A DNA stretch of 50,128 bases from assembly GCA_028291345.1 (NCBI GenBank), contig JAQGIF010000320.1, forward strand, positions 1-50,128. The letters run 5' to 3'. Shown here piece by piece: positions 19,839 to 28,328 of this stretch; the stretch's first letter is position 1, and each line of letters begins with the position of its first letter. The stretch comes from Rhodospirillales bacterium. GTDB lineage: Bacteria; Pseudomonadota; Alphaproteobacteria; BOG-932; Roseiterribacteraceae. The notes below the pieces were generated by a model. That model did not search any database and was not told where the DNA came from. It saw nothing but the letters and a program-made list of their open reading frames with translations. The translations under genes and the position numbers were made by a program.

Positions 19839-20957
19839 CTAGACCCGCATCGGCATGAGGACGTAAAGCGCGCTGCCGTCCGACGTATCGCGGATGATCG
19901 TGGGCGATGCAGCGTCCGCGATCGTCAACCGGCAACCATCGCCTTCGATCTGCTGCGTGATGTCGAGCAGATAGCGTGAGTTGAAGCCGATCTCGAGGGG
20001 CGTCGACGTATAGACGATCTCAAGCTCCTCGGTTGCGCTGCCGCTCTCGGGACTATTGGCTGACACGGTCAGCGAGCCACGATCGATCGTCAGCTTTACC
20101 GCGCGGGTTTTCTCGGTCGCGATGGTCGCGACGCGATCAACCGCACTGGCAAATTCGCGCGGATTGACCTCAAGCACCTTATCATTGCCGCTCGGGATCA
20201 CGCGTTCGTAATCAGGGAAGGTGCCATCGATCAGCTTGGATGTGAGAACCACATGATCGAAGGCGAAGCGCAGTTTCGTGTCGGACAGCGAAATTTCGAT
20301 CTGACCCGTCACGTCATCCAGCAGCTTGCGCACCTCGGCCACGGTCTTGCGCGGCACGATGACCCCAGGCATGTCGGCCGCGCCCTCCGGCAGCGGCATT
20401 TCGACCCTGGCAAGGCGATGGCCGTCGGTCGCAACCGCGCGTAGTACCGGAACATCGCCCGATCGCGCCGCATGCAGGTAAATGCCGTTCAAATAATAAC
20501 GTGTCTCCTCGGTGGAGATGGCGAAGCGCGCACGATCGATCAGAGTGCGGAGCTCGGCGGCCCCCAGGGAAAAGCTGACCGGCATCGTCGATCCCGCCAT
20601 CTGCGGAAAATCTTCGGTCGGCAAGCAGCCCAGGCGGAAATTCGACCGCCCGCCGCGAACCGACAGCACACCCGATTCCGGATTGGTTTCGAATTCGACG
20701 TTACTACCGTCCTGCAGCTTCCGGACGATATCATATAGCGTATGAGCAGGGGCCGTGGTCGCACCCACCTGAGTGACTTCGGCCGGCACCGACTCGACAA
20801 TCTCGAGATCCATGTCGGTGGCCGAAAGCGACAGCTTTCCGTCAGCGGCGCGCAACAGCACATTCGACAGAATGGGGATCGTATTCCGCCGTTCGACGAC
20901 ACTCTGGACGTGAGCAAGCGACGGAAGAAGCTTAGCGCGTTCGATGATGAATTTCAT
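19839..20957 (-). CDS. dnaN: DNA polymerase III beta sliding clamp
   Basis: A 372-residue clamp, the expected family length, that tethers Pol III to DNA. The N-terminus MKFIIERAKLLPSL and the C-terminal RYLLDITQQIEGD plus YVLMPMRV are typical. ATG 20957 was chosen; a longer frame upstream adds residues not found in the family. It is the first gene of dnaN-recF-gyrB. In many bacteria dnaA precedes dnaN; here the upstream neighbour is an acetyltransferase and I saw no DnaA-box cluster in the 121-base gap. Confidence 0.97.
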   Translation of the reverse strand: MKFIIERAKLLPSLAHVQSVVERRNTIPILSNVLLRAADGKLSLSATDMDLEIVESVPAEVTQVGATTAPAHTLYDIVRKLQDGSNVEFETNPESGVLSVRGGRSNFRLGCLPTEDFPQMAGSTMPVSFSLGAAELRTLIDRARFAISTEETRYYLNGIYLHAARSGDVPVLRAVATDGHRLARVEMPLPEGAADMPGVIVPRKTVAEVRKLLDDVTGQIEISLSDTKLRFAFDHVVLTSKLIDGTFPDYERVIPSGNDKVLEVNPREFASAVDRVATIATEKTRAVKLTIDRGSLTVSANSPESGSATEELEIVYTSTPLEIGFNSRYLLDITQQIEGDGCRLTIADAASPTIIRDTSDGSALYVLMPMRV

Positions 20958-21078
20958 GACCGATGGCAATACTGTGCAGGGCCGATATTTGTACGCGAGC
21001 AACGCACGCTAAGCAATCATTCCGCGATGGCGGCAAGCGGCTTTCCCGTGGCGCGCGTAAGGCGGAAAAATGTGGCGT

Positions 21079-22161
21079 TTATGTGTCGACGCTACCGCCT
21101 CTCAGCCTGCGGAGTGCCGTACCGACCAAATGCCGTGCGACCAGCATCGGACGCCGTTTGATATCGATTGACAGCACGCCGACATGGGCAGTGCGATTGG
21201 TCGCCCACGCCCGCTTGTAGGCGTCGTCGCCCCTCCCGAAATCGATTGATGCGATTCCCTCCCCCTCCATCAACGTGCGAATCGCAAATGCGGTCAGCAA
21301 GGTTCCCGGCGATTGTTTGTCGAACTGCCGGTCGTGGGCCAGCTTCAGAACCGTCGCTGTTCGTCCGACCACGACCCAGAGCTGGGTCGCGATGGGTCGA
21401 CCGTTAAGACGGCAGGTCGCAAGCCGTAGCCATCCAGCCGACGCAAGATTGCGCATAAGCGTCGGTTGAAATCCCCGAAACGGCTCCGCCTCCTTCCAGC
21501 TGGCCGCATAGACCGCCTCATAATCAGCGATGCTCCGCGCAACCTCGACCGCGGTGCTATCCGTTCCGGTAAGGGCAAAAGCCGCGCCTTCGCGTTCAAG
21601 CTTGGCGCCTTTGCGGCGGATTACTTCGCGCAGCGCGCCATCCCGCGCCGAAAGATAGTCAGCAAAGCTGCGACCCTCGACGCTTTCCCACCACCTGCCG
21701 AAATGGGCATAGCGCACCATAGCCCGTCCTGGGCGCGCCAAACCCGCAAGAAACGGTTCCAGCGTCGGAAGGCTGGAGTCGAGAGAGTCGAACCCGATAG
21801 CCGCTTCGCCAGAGAGATGATGCGCCAGCTTTCTTCCAAGAATGTAGAATATCTCGGAGGCACTCCGGTCCGGTGCCATGAGAGGGCGAAAGTCACAACT
21901 ATAAAAACTTGTCAGGCTTGACACAGCGGGATCGCCGCTCGCCGAGCGTTGACAGGGAATAATCGCGCTCGTTCCACCATCGCCGTCGCCAAGCGCGAAG
22001 AAAAGTGGTTGCGCGCCGGGGGAAAGTCCGGCGGCGACAAAGCTTTCATACCACGGCCGGCTGGTGAACAAACTTTGGCGGCCGATCCCACCTAACAGAG
22101 CCCCCGCCGACGGGGGCAGCGCTTCGATTGAATCAAAACAATCAAGATTTGGCCGATTCAC
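21079..22161 (-). CDS. BioF2-like (Acetyltransf_6) GNAT protein
   Basis: A 360-residue protein of the CelD/BioF2-like GNAT group, related to FemAB proteins. The N-terminal half has LFTSRPWYESFVAAG, and the C-terminal half has WLRLATCRLNGRPIATQLW and the hallmark IASIDFGRGDDAYKRAWA near the end. Such proteins often sit in exopolysaccharide clusters, where they may acylate sugars or amino groups. It starts with GTG overlapping the YdcF stop (GTGA), so the two are translationally coupled. Divergence from the sugar transferase/PrsK/R/T block supports an envelope or polysaccharide role by inference. Confidence 0.82.
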   Translation of the reverse strand: MNRPNLDCFDSIEALPPSAGALLGGIGRQSLFTSRPWYESFVAAGLSPGAQPLFFALGDGDGGTSAIIPCQRSASGDPAVSSLTSFYSCDFRPLMAPDRSASEIFYILGRKLAHHLSGEAAIGFDSLDSSLPTLEPFLAGLARPGRAMVRYAHFGRWWESVEGRSFADYLSARDGALREVIRRKGAKLEREGAAFALTGTDSTAVEVARSIADYEAVYAASWKEAEPFRGFQPTLMRNLASAGWLRLATCRLNGRPIATQLWVVVGRTATVLKLAHDRQFDKQSPGTLLTAFAIRTLMEGEGIASIDFGRGDDAYKRAWATNRTAHVGVLSIDIKRRPMLVARHLVGTALRRLRGGSVDT

Positions 22162-22961
22162 GTGGGGTCACGCTGACTGGGTTGACCGGACGCCGCACAG
22201 GCGCCAAACCGGTAAGCAACCAAGCCTATCCATTCGTGCAATGCGTAAAAACTGCGGACCCACGCGGTCGTATGCGGCAGGAAGTCGGAAAGCCCGCGAA
22301 TTTCGTGCGTATCGCCATGAAGCGGCGCCGGCACCATTGGATAGCCAACTTGGCGGAAAGCCAATATAGCCCGCGGCATGTGCCAGGCATGGGTGACGAC
22401 GATCGCCGAGGAGATACCTGCCTTTCGCAAGATGTCGGCGCTGTAGCGCGCATTCTGGCAAGTGTTTTCAGCTGCTGTCTCGCGCCATTCGACGGGAAGA
22501 CCGAACGCGCCGGTGAACAGATCCGCCATCAGGTCCGCGACCGCCGGTTGATCGACGCCGACCTTGCCGCCGGTTATCAGCACGGGCAGGTTTTTCGCAC
22601 GGACGATAATGGCGGCACGGGCCAGGCGCTGCAGCGACAACGGTCCCGGCTCAGCCTTCAACAGCGGATCGGGCGTGCGCTCACCATCGGCGCCGAGGAT
22701 AATAATGGCTCCCGGCTGTTGTCCGCCCAGAGCAATCGGCTGAACCGCCTCGAGACTGCTGATCAGCGCGCCCCCGACCACTGGCATTGATAGCGCGTAC
22801 AGTGCCGCGAGACTGACACTCGCCATCGCAATGCCGAGCCTCCGCCGTCGGCGCATAACTACCAGCCCCAGCAACAACCACCAGATTAGACCAGCGGGCG
22901 GAATCAGAATAAGCGGAAGGGTCGCCCGGAAGAAACAGCTTAAGTCGTTCAGCAATGACAT
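22158..22961 (-). CDS. YdcF family (DUF218/SanA-ElyC-type) membrane protein
   Basis: A 267-residue protein with two N-terminal membrane segments (PLILIPPAGLIWWLLLGLVV and IAMASVSLAALYALSM) and a DUF218 domain. The motifs are AIIILGADGE, LPVLITGGKV, ENTCQNARYSADIL and VVTHAWHMPRAILAF. Family members (ElyC, SanA, YdcF) are envelope proteins linked to peptidoglycan or surface polymer metabolism. It leads a two-gene unit with the acetyltransferase and is divergent from the sugar transferase across a 366-base gap. Confidence 0.88.
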   Translation of the reverse strand: MSLLNDLSCFFRATLPLILIPPAGLIWWLLLGLVVMRRRRRLGIAMASVSLAALYALSMPVVGGALISSLEAVQPIALGGQQPGAIIILGADGERTPDPLLKAEPGPLSLQRLARAAIIVRAKNLPVLITGGKVGVDQPAVADLMADLFTGAFGLPVEWRETAAENTCQNARYSADILRKAGISSAIVVTHAWHMPRAILAFRQVGYPMVPAPLHGDTHEIRGLSDFLPHTTAWVRSFYALHEWIGLVAYRFGACAASGQPSQRDPT

Positions 22962-23327
22962 CCCATTCTCCGGTCGCGGAGCCTTGTACTTAGCACGAAG
23001 GTTTAGTCTATTTCGCGAGGTGGTCAGTATACATTAGTGCCGCGTAGGACATTAATCTTCTTGTTATTGTACAACCTATCCCGGAATTCTCGTGTTTTTA
23101 GATAGCGATCTCCGATTGCATCAAGGTATTTGATTGTCAGTTTTCTTTTATGGCGGGGTGGTTTGCTTGAATTTCATAAAAAACAATATACAGTCAAAAG
23201 AGCCGCGTGAGGAGGCATCTCCTATAACTTTCACCGGGGCTCGCCCCGGATGAAAATGTAATCAGGGAAGGAGCGTGACCGATCGGCGCGAGAATCTTAC
23301 CGACCAGTATGGCTGGAGTTTAAGTCG
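22962..23327. other. 366-base divergent intergenic region
   Basis: A gap clearly richer in A and T than its surroundings, between ydcF (minus) and the sugar transferase (plus). It should hold promoters for both arms. It contains the stem-loop at 23229-23255 and a possible leader ORF at 23275-23334. A near sigma-54 element at 23151-23166 has the wrong spacing. No gene larger than the leader ORF is supported. Confidence 0.6.
23229..23255 (+). promoter_or_regulatory. stem-loop in leader of the sugar transferase gene
   Basis: The stem tttcaccgggg pairs with ccccggatgaaa around a ctcg tetraloop: 6 GC pairs, then one bulged a at 23250, then 5 more pairs. No T-run follows on either strand, so it is not a standard terminator. 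It lies about 70 bases before the ATG and could be a 5'-UTR structure or a protein-binding palindrome. Confidence 0.5.
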
Positions 23328-23334
23328 ATGCTGA
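23275..23334 (+). CDS. possible 19-codon leader peptide
   Basis: A GTG-started ORF encoding VTDRRENLTDQYGWSLSRC. GGGAAGG lies 3 bases upstream of the GTG. Its stop TGA overlaps the start of the sugar transferase (ATG at 23328). This arrangement could couple or attenuate translation. It is too short for coding statistics and the sugar transferase has its own GGAG, so this is speculative. Confidence 0.25.
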   Translation: MTDRRENLTDQYGWSLSRC

Positions 23335-24749
23335 GACTGTTCGGGCATTTTATCCCAATTAAGATGCTGGCGCTCTTAATCCTCGAAATGGCAGTGCTTG
23401 GCGGCACCGTCTATTATCTCTTATCGACTGGAGTTCACTCCCCGCAACTGCTCAAGGATCTTCGCGGGCAACTCGGCCAATTTTCGTTTCTTTTTGCGGT
23501 CGTCGTCGGAGTAGCCATGGTGTCGATGGGTCTTTATAGCCGGTCTGCGATGAGCGATTACCGCACGCTGGCAATCAAGGTGCTGATCGCATTGGCTCTG
23601 GTGGTGCCCGCCAACATCGTCGGCACAACCCTCTTCCATGAAGAGCTTTATGAAAGCGCCAACGCCAGCACCTATTGGTGGTTCAAGGCGCCCGTTGTCT
23701 GGCTGTTCGTTATCTTGCTAACGCGCATCCTGTTCAGCTTCGCCAATAAGCGCGAATTCATGAAGCGGCGCATTTTTGTCCTCGGGGCCGGGACGCGCGC
23801 CGCCGCGGTTCGCCAGATGGCTTTTCATGGCTCGAACCAGTCTTTTATTGTGGCGGGCACGTTCGATCCCGGCACATCGGCCGATCGCCGTGAGAGCCGG
23901 GACTCCTACCAGACTGTTGCCGACGCCGAGACAGGGACTGCGGATTGGGTCGATGTCGTTCGTCGCGCGCACGCCTCGGAAATCGTTGTTGCCTTGGAAG
24001 ACCGGCGCGGCTTGCCGGTCAGCCAGTTGCTCAGGTGTAAGATCGACGGAATTCAGGTGATCGACTATCAAACATTCTGCGAACGCGAGACTTGCCGCCT
24101 CGATCTCGACGAGCTGAGGCCCAGCTGGCTGATTTTTGGATCGGGCTTCACCCGCGGGATCGTGACTGACCTTTTAAAGCGGTCGTTCGATATTCTGGTG
24201 TCCTCGATTTTCCTGCTCATGACGCTGCCGTTCACTCTAATTGCGGCGGCCTTGATTAAGTTGGAAAGCCCCGGCCCCATCCTGTATCGGCAAGAAAGGG
24301 TGGGGTTGCATGGCCGCCCGTTCATGGTGCTCAAACTGCGCAGCATGCGGCAGGACGCGGAAACCGGCGGTTCACCGCAATGGGCGCAGTTGCGCGACCC
24401 GCGCGTGACCCGGGTCGGCGCGGTGATCCGCAAGGCGCGTATCGACGAGTTGCCGCAACTGATCAACGTTCTTCGCGGCGACATGAGCTTTGTCGGGCCA
24501 AGGCCCGAGCGGCCTTTCTTCGTCGATCAACTGGGCAAGGAAATACCGTTCTATCGCGAACGGCACTGCGTGAAGCCGGGCATTACCGGCTGGGCACAGA
24601 TCAACTACCCCTACGGCGCTTCGCTGGAGGACAGCCGGCAGAAACTCTCTTATGATCTCTATTACGTGAAGAACCACGGCCTATTTCTCGATTTCATCAT
24701 TATTCTGTCGACAGTTCGAGTGATTTTGATGCAACAGGGCGCACGGTGA
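23328..24749 (+). CDS. exopolysaccharide sugar transferase, EpsB_2/WbaP-like (PEP-CTERM associated)
   Basis: A 473-residue inner-membrane polyprenyl-phosphate glycosyl-1-phosphate transferase that starts repeat-unit assembly on undecaprenyl phosphate. The N-terminal half has several membrane spans and a Rossmann-like CoA-binding segment (RRIFVLGAGTRAAAV). The C-terminal catalytic domain begins LLKRSFDILVSSIF, continues with SPGPILYRQERVG and LKLRSMRQDAE, and ends with DELPQLINVLRGDMSFVGPR and KPGITGWAQINY. Proteins of this length beside PrsK/R/T correspond to the PEP-CTERM-system sugar transferase family. ATG 23328 has GGAG 9 bases upstream. It leads the four-gene plus-strand block. Confidence 0.9.
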   Translation: MLRLFGHFIPIKMLALLILEMAVLGGTVYYLLSTGVHSPQLLKDLRGQLGQFSFLFAVVVGVAMVSMGLYSRSAMSDYRTLAIKVLIALALVVPANIVGTTLFHEELYESANASTYWWFKAPVVWLFVILLTRILFSFANKREFMKRRIFVLGAGTRAAAVRQMAFHGSNQSFIVAGTFDPGTSADRRESRDSYQTVADAETGTADWVDVVRRAHASEIVVALEDRRGLPVSQLLRCKIDGIQVIDYQTFCERETCRLDLDELRPSWLIFGSGFTRGIVTDLLKRSFDILVSSIFLLMTLPFTLIAAALIKLESPGPILYRQERVGLHGRPFMVLKLRSMRQDAETGGSPQWAQLRDPRVTRVGAVIRKARIDELPQLINVLRGDMSFVGPRPERPFFVDQLGKEIPFYRERHCVKPGITGWAQINYPYGASLEDSRQKLSYDLYYVKNHGLFLDFIIILSTVRVILMQQGAR

Positions 24750-24793
24750 CCCGCTCGTGCGATCATGACAATCGCAAGCCACACTAACCTCCT

Positions 24794-26884
24794 ATGACCT
24801 ACGCCCTGTCATCGACGGCTCTTCACACGCTAACAGCGGTCGTCTTCCTGGCTTTGAGTATATTCGTCGGCGTCCGCGGGCGGGGGAGCCGAACCGGGCG
24901 GTTTTTGGCCGCGGCGGCATTGGCGACCGCTCTTTGGGCGGGAGCAGTCGCGGTCGAGGGTGGTTTCGGCCGCCTGACTTCGATCCTCGAAACGATTCGG
25001 ATCGCTGCGTGGGCACTGTTCGTGGCGCATCTTCTGCGCGGCGTCATGAAGGAACGGCGAAACCTGCCCCGTTGGATTCTGGCGGGTCCTATCATCGCGC
25101 TTGTCGTTACGACCTTGGCGCTCGAGGTCCCCGAGGCCTTCCCGGTGGGCGAGCATTGGCTTTCGCAAATCAGCTGGCTGGCACAGACGGACCGTGTCGT
25201 GCGGATTTTGCTCGCGGTTTCCGGCTTTCTTCTGCTCGAGAATCTCTATCGCAATTCGCTTCCGGAATCACGCTGGCACATCAATCTTCTGACGATCGGC
25301 ATAGGGCTGACGTTCATTTACGAAATCCTGCTTTATGCTGACGCGACGCTGTTTCACAGCGTGTCCCCGGCGCTGTTTGTCGCACGTCCGTTGATCGACA
25401 TGCTGGCGGCGCCCCTGATCGCGCTCGCTGTCGCGCGCAATCGCCGTTGGCTCGTCGATATCCGAATATCTCGCAACGTTATCTTCCATAGTTCGACGCT
25501 TTTGATCAGCGGGATTTTCCTTCTCGCGATCGGCGTTGCCGGTGAGGTTTTGCGCGATATAGGGGTTACCTGGGGCCCGGTGCTGGAGATCGCCCTCGTA
25601 TTCGGTGCGCTGGTCTTCGTAGCGGTCGCCTTTACTTCAGGGCGTGCCCGCTCAGAACTGCGGGTGTTCTTAGTCCAGAATTTCTTCCGCTCGCGCTATG
25701 ATTACCGGAAAGTGTGGCTGAGCTTTATCGGCACCCTGTCGAACCCGTCATTTTCCGGGGAGCAATTGCGCGTCCGCGTCATTCGCGCCGTCGCCGATAC
25801 AGTCGATAGCCCCGCGGGAAGCCTCTGGCTTTCCGACGGCGAAAGAATAGCCTTTTCGCCGGTCGCAAGCTGGAACCTTCCGCGCGGCGGAGACCCGGTT
25901 GATCCCGAATTTTCCCGGGCTTTCCGAGACGGTCAGTGGATCGTGGAGTTCGGCAATCCAGGTGACGCCGTCATCCCTGAATCTCTCGCCCAAATGCAGC
26001 GGGTCTGGCTCGCGGTTCCGCTCAGCCATTTGGGTCGCTTGCTGGGCTTTATCCTACTGGTGGAACCGCGCGCTGCCATCCCCCTGAACTGGGAGAATTA
26101 TGAGTTGCTGCGGATCGCGAGTCGGCAGGTGGCAAGCTATCTGGCGGAAGAACAGGCGGCACGAGCGCTGGTCGAGGCCCAGCATTTGCAGGCTTACAGC
26201 CAGCGCTTTGCCTTTGTCGTACATGATATCAAGAACGTGGTCAGCCAACTGTCGCTGGTACTATCAAACGGCGAACGTCATGCGGACGATCCTGAATTTC
26301 AGCGCGATGTTCTGGAAACCGTGCGCCATTCGGTGACCAGCATGAACAAGATGCTGGCCCAGCTACGGGCCAATCGGGAAGCCGAGGCGACTGAAACAGT
26401 GGTACCGGCCGTAGTGGCCGAAGAGTTATTGAAAGCATGGCGGCCGAAAAAGCAGGTTGAGATTCATTTCCACAGCGACGCCACCACCGCGCGGGTCAAA
26501 ATCGGCCGCGATCAACTCGACTCGACGCTGCGCCATTTGCTCGACAATGCGGTCGAGGTCTCGATGGCGGGAGCTGAAATATCGATCGAAGTCCGACAGG
26601 CGGCCGACAAAATCATAATGGATATCCGTGATGCCGGCGACGGGATGAGCGCGGATTTCATCGCCAACCAGCTGTTTCAGCCATTCCGGTCGACGAAATC
26701 CGAAGGACATGGCATTGGCGCCTACCAGGCTCGCGAACTTATCCGCGCCGCTCACGGCGATCTATTGGTCTTGAGCGAGACCGGCGGCCAAGGGACGATC
26801 ATGCGTATCGTGCTTCCTGTGGAGCGCGCAATCCGTCCGGTTCTTCCGTTGCATCAAGGGAAGATGCTAGGAATACCGTCGTGA
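24794..26884 (+). CDS. prsK: sensor histidine kinase PrsK
   Basis: A 696-residue membrane kinase of the PEP-CTERM-system type. The N-terminal 280 or so residues hold several hydrophobic segments (LTAVVFLALSIFVGVRG and LISGIFLLAIGVAGEVL among them). A GAF-like region around residues 300-450 follows, then the dimerisation helix with phospho-acceptor His477 in FVVHDIKNVVSQLSL. The ATPase domain has RHLLDNAVEVS (N box), DIRDAGDGMS (G1) and GHGIGAYQARELI (G2). Its stop overlaps the PrsR GTG start (GTGA), so kinase and regulator are coupled. In Zoogloea, PrsK/PrsR with RpoN control PEP-CTERM protein and floc formation; a similar envelope-sensing role is inferred. Confidence 0.93.
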   Translation: MTYALSSTALHTLTAVVFLALSIFVGVRGRGSRTGRFLAAAALATALWAGAVAVEGGFGRLTSILETIRIAAWALFVAHLLRGVMKERRNLPRWILAGPIIALVVTTLALEVPEAFPVGEHWLSQISWLAQTDRVVRILLAVSGFLLLENLYRNSLPESRWHINLLTIGIGLTFIYEILLYADATLFHSVSPALFVARPLIDMLAAPLIALAVARNRRWLVDIRISRNVIFHSSTLLISGIFLLAIGVAGEVLRDIGVTWGPVLEIALVFGALVFVAVAFTSGRARSELRVFLVQNFFRSRYDYRKVWLSFIGTLSNPSFSGEQLRVRVIRAVADTVDSPAGSLWLSDGERIAFSPVASWNLPRGGDPVDPEFSRAFRDGQWIVEFGNPGDAVIPESLAQMQRVWLAVPLSHLGRLLGFILLVEPRAAIPLNWENYELLRIASRQVASYLAEEQAARALVEAQHLQAYSQRFAFVVHDIKNVVSQLSLVLSNGERHADDPEFQRDVLETVRHSVTSMNKMLAQLRANREAEATETVVPAVVAEELLKAWRPKKQVEIHFHSDATTARVKIGRDQLDSTLRHLLDNAVEVSMAGAEISIEVRQAADKIIMDIRDAGDGMSADFIANQLFQPFRSTKSEGHGIGAYQARELIRAAHGDLLVLSETGGQGTIMRIVLPVERAIRPVLPLHQGKMLGIPS

Positions 26885-28269
26885 ACGAAGACAAGCCGAA
26901 ACTGCTGATTCTCGAGGACGATGAGGGGCTTCGCCGGCAATATCGGTGGGCCCTCTCGGATTATAGTCTGTTTTTGTCCGGCACGCGGGTCGAGGCATTG
27001 GATCTGATGCGGATCGAACATCCCCCAATGGCGGTGATCGATCTGGGTTTGCCGCCTGACCCCGACGGCGCGACCGAAGGATTGGCCGCGCTGGAGGCCA
27101 TTCTCGCCATGGCGCCGGAAACGAAAGTCATTGTCGCGAGCGGCAATGAAAGCCGAGCCCATGCGCTTAAGGCCGTGTCGCTTGGCGCATATGACTTCTA
27201 CCAAAAACCGATCGAAATCGACGTTCTGCGCACAATCCTCGATCGCGCATTGCGGCTCTACCGCCTTGAAGATGAAAACCGGCAGCTTACCCAGCTTAGC
27301 CTTTCATCGTCGCCAATCGACGGCATCATCGGCGCAAGCCAGGAAATGATGCGTCTGTGCCGGACGATCGAGAAAATCGCCCCCACGAATGTCGCGGTCT
27401 TGGCGCTCGGCGAAAGCGGGACGGGAAAAGAACTGGTGGCGCAGGCGATCCATATGCTGTCGCCACGTCGCAACCGGCCGTTCATTGCGATCAATTGCGG
27501 CGCCATCCCGGAAGCGTTGCTGGAGAGCGAGCTTTTCGGTCACGAAAAGGGCGCATTCACCGGGGCGATCAAGCAGACGATCGGGAAGATCGAAAGCGCG
27601 CATACGGGGACCCTGTTTCTCGACGAAATCGGTGACCTGCCCCATCCGTTACAGGTCAAGCTGCTGCGTTTCTTATCGACCCGCCTGATCGAGCGGATCG
27701 GTGGTCGTCAGCAGATTCCCGTGGATGTGCGTATTGTGTCCGCTACCAATCAGAATCTCGAAGAGCGTATGGCCGATGGACGGTTTCGTGAGGATCTGTT
27801 CTACAGGTTGAACGAAGTTATCATCCGCATTCCACCCCTGCGCGACCGCGAAGAGGATTCTGTGCTGCTCGCCAGCTATTTCCTTAAACGCCTGAACGCA
27901 CAGTTCGACCGCAAGCTGCGCGGCTTTACGACCGAGGCCATTTCCGCGATCGCTTCCAATAGTTGGCGCGGCAATGTCCGCGAGCTCGAAAACCGAATTA
28001 AGCGTGCGGTTGTGATGGCCGATGGTACTCATATCACCGCTGCCGATCTTGAACTGGCGGCTGGTGTAGCCGATACAGATGACTTCGATCTGCGCGCCGC
28101 CCGTAGCCGGGCGGAACGCACCGTCATCCAGCGGGCGCTGACCCAAAGCAATGGAAATCTGAGCGCAGCCGCGAAGTTGCTTGGCGTCAGCAGGCCAACG
28201 CTTTACAGCCTGTTGGAAGGTTTAGGGATGGCGGTTGCTTCGTTGGGAGCGTCCGACGTGTCCACTTAA
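26881..28269 (+). CDS. prsR: sigma-54-dependent response regulator PrsR
   Basis: A 462-residue NtrC-type activator and partner of PrsK. The receiver domain has Asp54 as phospho-acceptor (VIDLGLP). The AAA+ domain has Walker A GESGTGKE (177-184), the sigma-54 contact loop GAFTGA (224-229) and Walker [11 protein letters not shown]. The C-terminal Fis-type HTH reads [20 protein letters not shown]. It should activate RpoN promoters of exopolysaccharide or PEP-CTERM genes. I found no canonical -24/-12 element in this window, so its targets probably lie elsewhere or are degenerate. The start is GTG 26881. Confidence 0.94.
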   Translation: MNEDKPKLLILEDDEGLRRQYRWALSDYSLFLSGTRVEALDLMRIEHPPMAVIDLGLPPDPDGATEGLAALEAILAMAPETKVIVASGNESRAHALKAVSLGAYDFYQKPIEIDVLRTILDRALRLYRLEDENRQLTQLSLSSSPIDGIIGASQEMMRLCRTIEKIAPTNVAVLALGESGTGKELVAQAIHMLSPRRNRPFIAINCGAIPEALLESELFGHEKGAFTGAIKQTIGKIESAHTGTLFLDEIGDLPHPLQVKLLRFLSTRLIERIGGRQQIPVDVRIVSATNQNLEERMADGRFREDLFYRLNEVIIRIPPLRDREEDSVLLASYFLKRLNAQFDRKLRGFTTEAISAIASNSWRGNVRELENRIKRAVVMADGTHITAADLELAAGVADTDDFDLRAARSRAERTVIQRALTQSNGNLSAAAKLLGVSRPTLYSLLEGLGMAVASLGASDVST

Positions 28270-28328
28270 ATTGATGATATGTGCGTATTCATACGCCGGT
28301 GCGGCAAAGGCCCTGTAGGGAGACTTCG

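Noticed and set aside
20958-21078. Replication origin beside dnaN
   Set aside because: No DnaA-box cluster or AT-rich unwinding element was found in the short gap.
23151-23166. Possible sigma-54 promoter (TGGC...TTTGC) upstream of the EPS sugar transferase
   Set aside because: The GG and GC elements are separated by 11 bases rather than 10, and the rest of the consensus (CAC) is absent. Only worth a check because PrsR is an RpoN activator.
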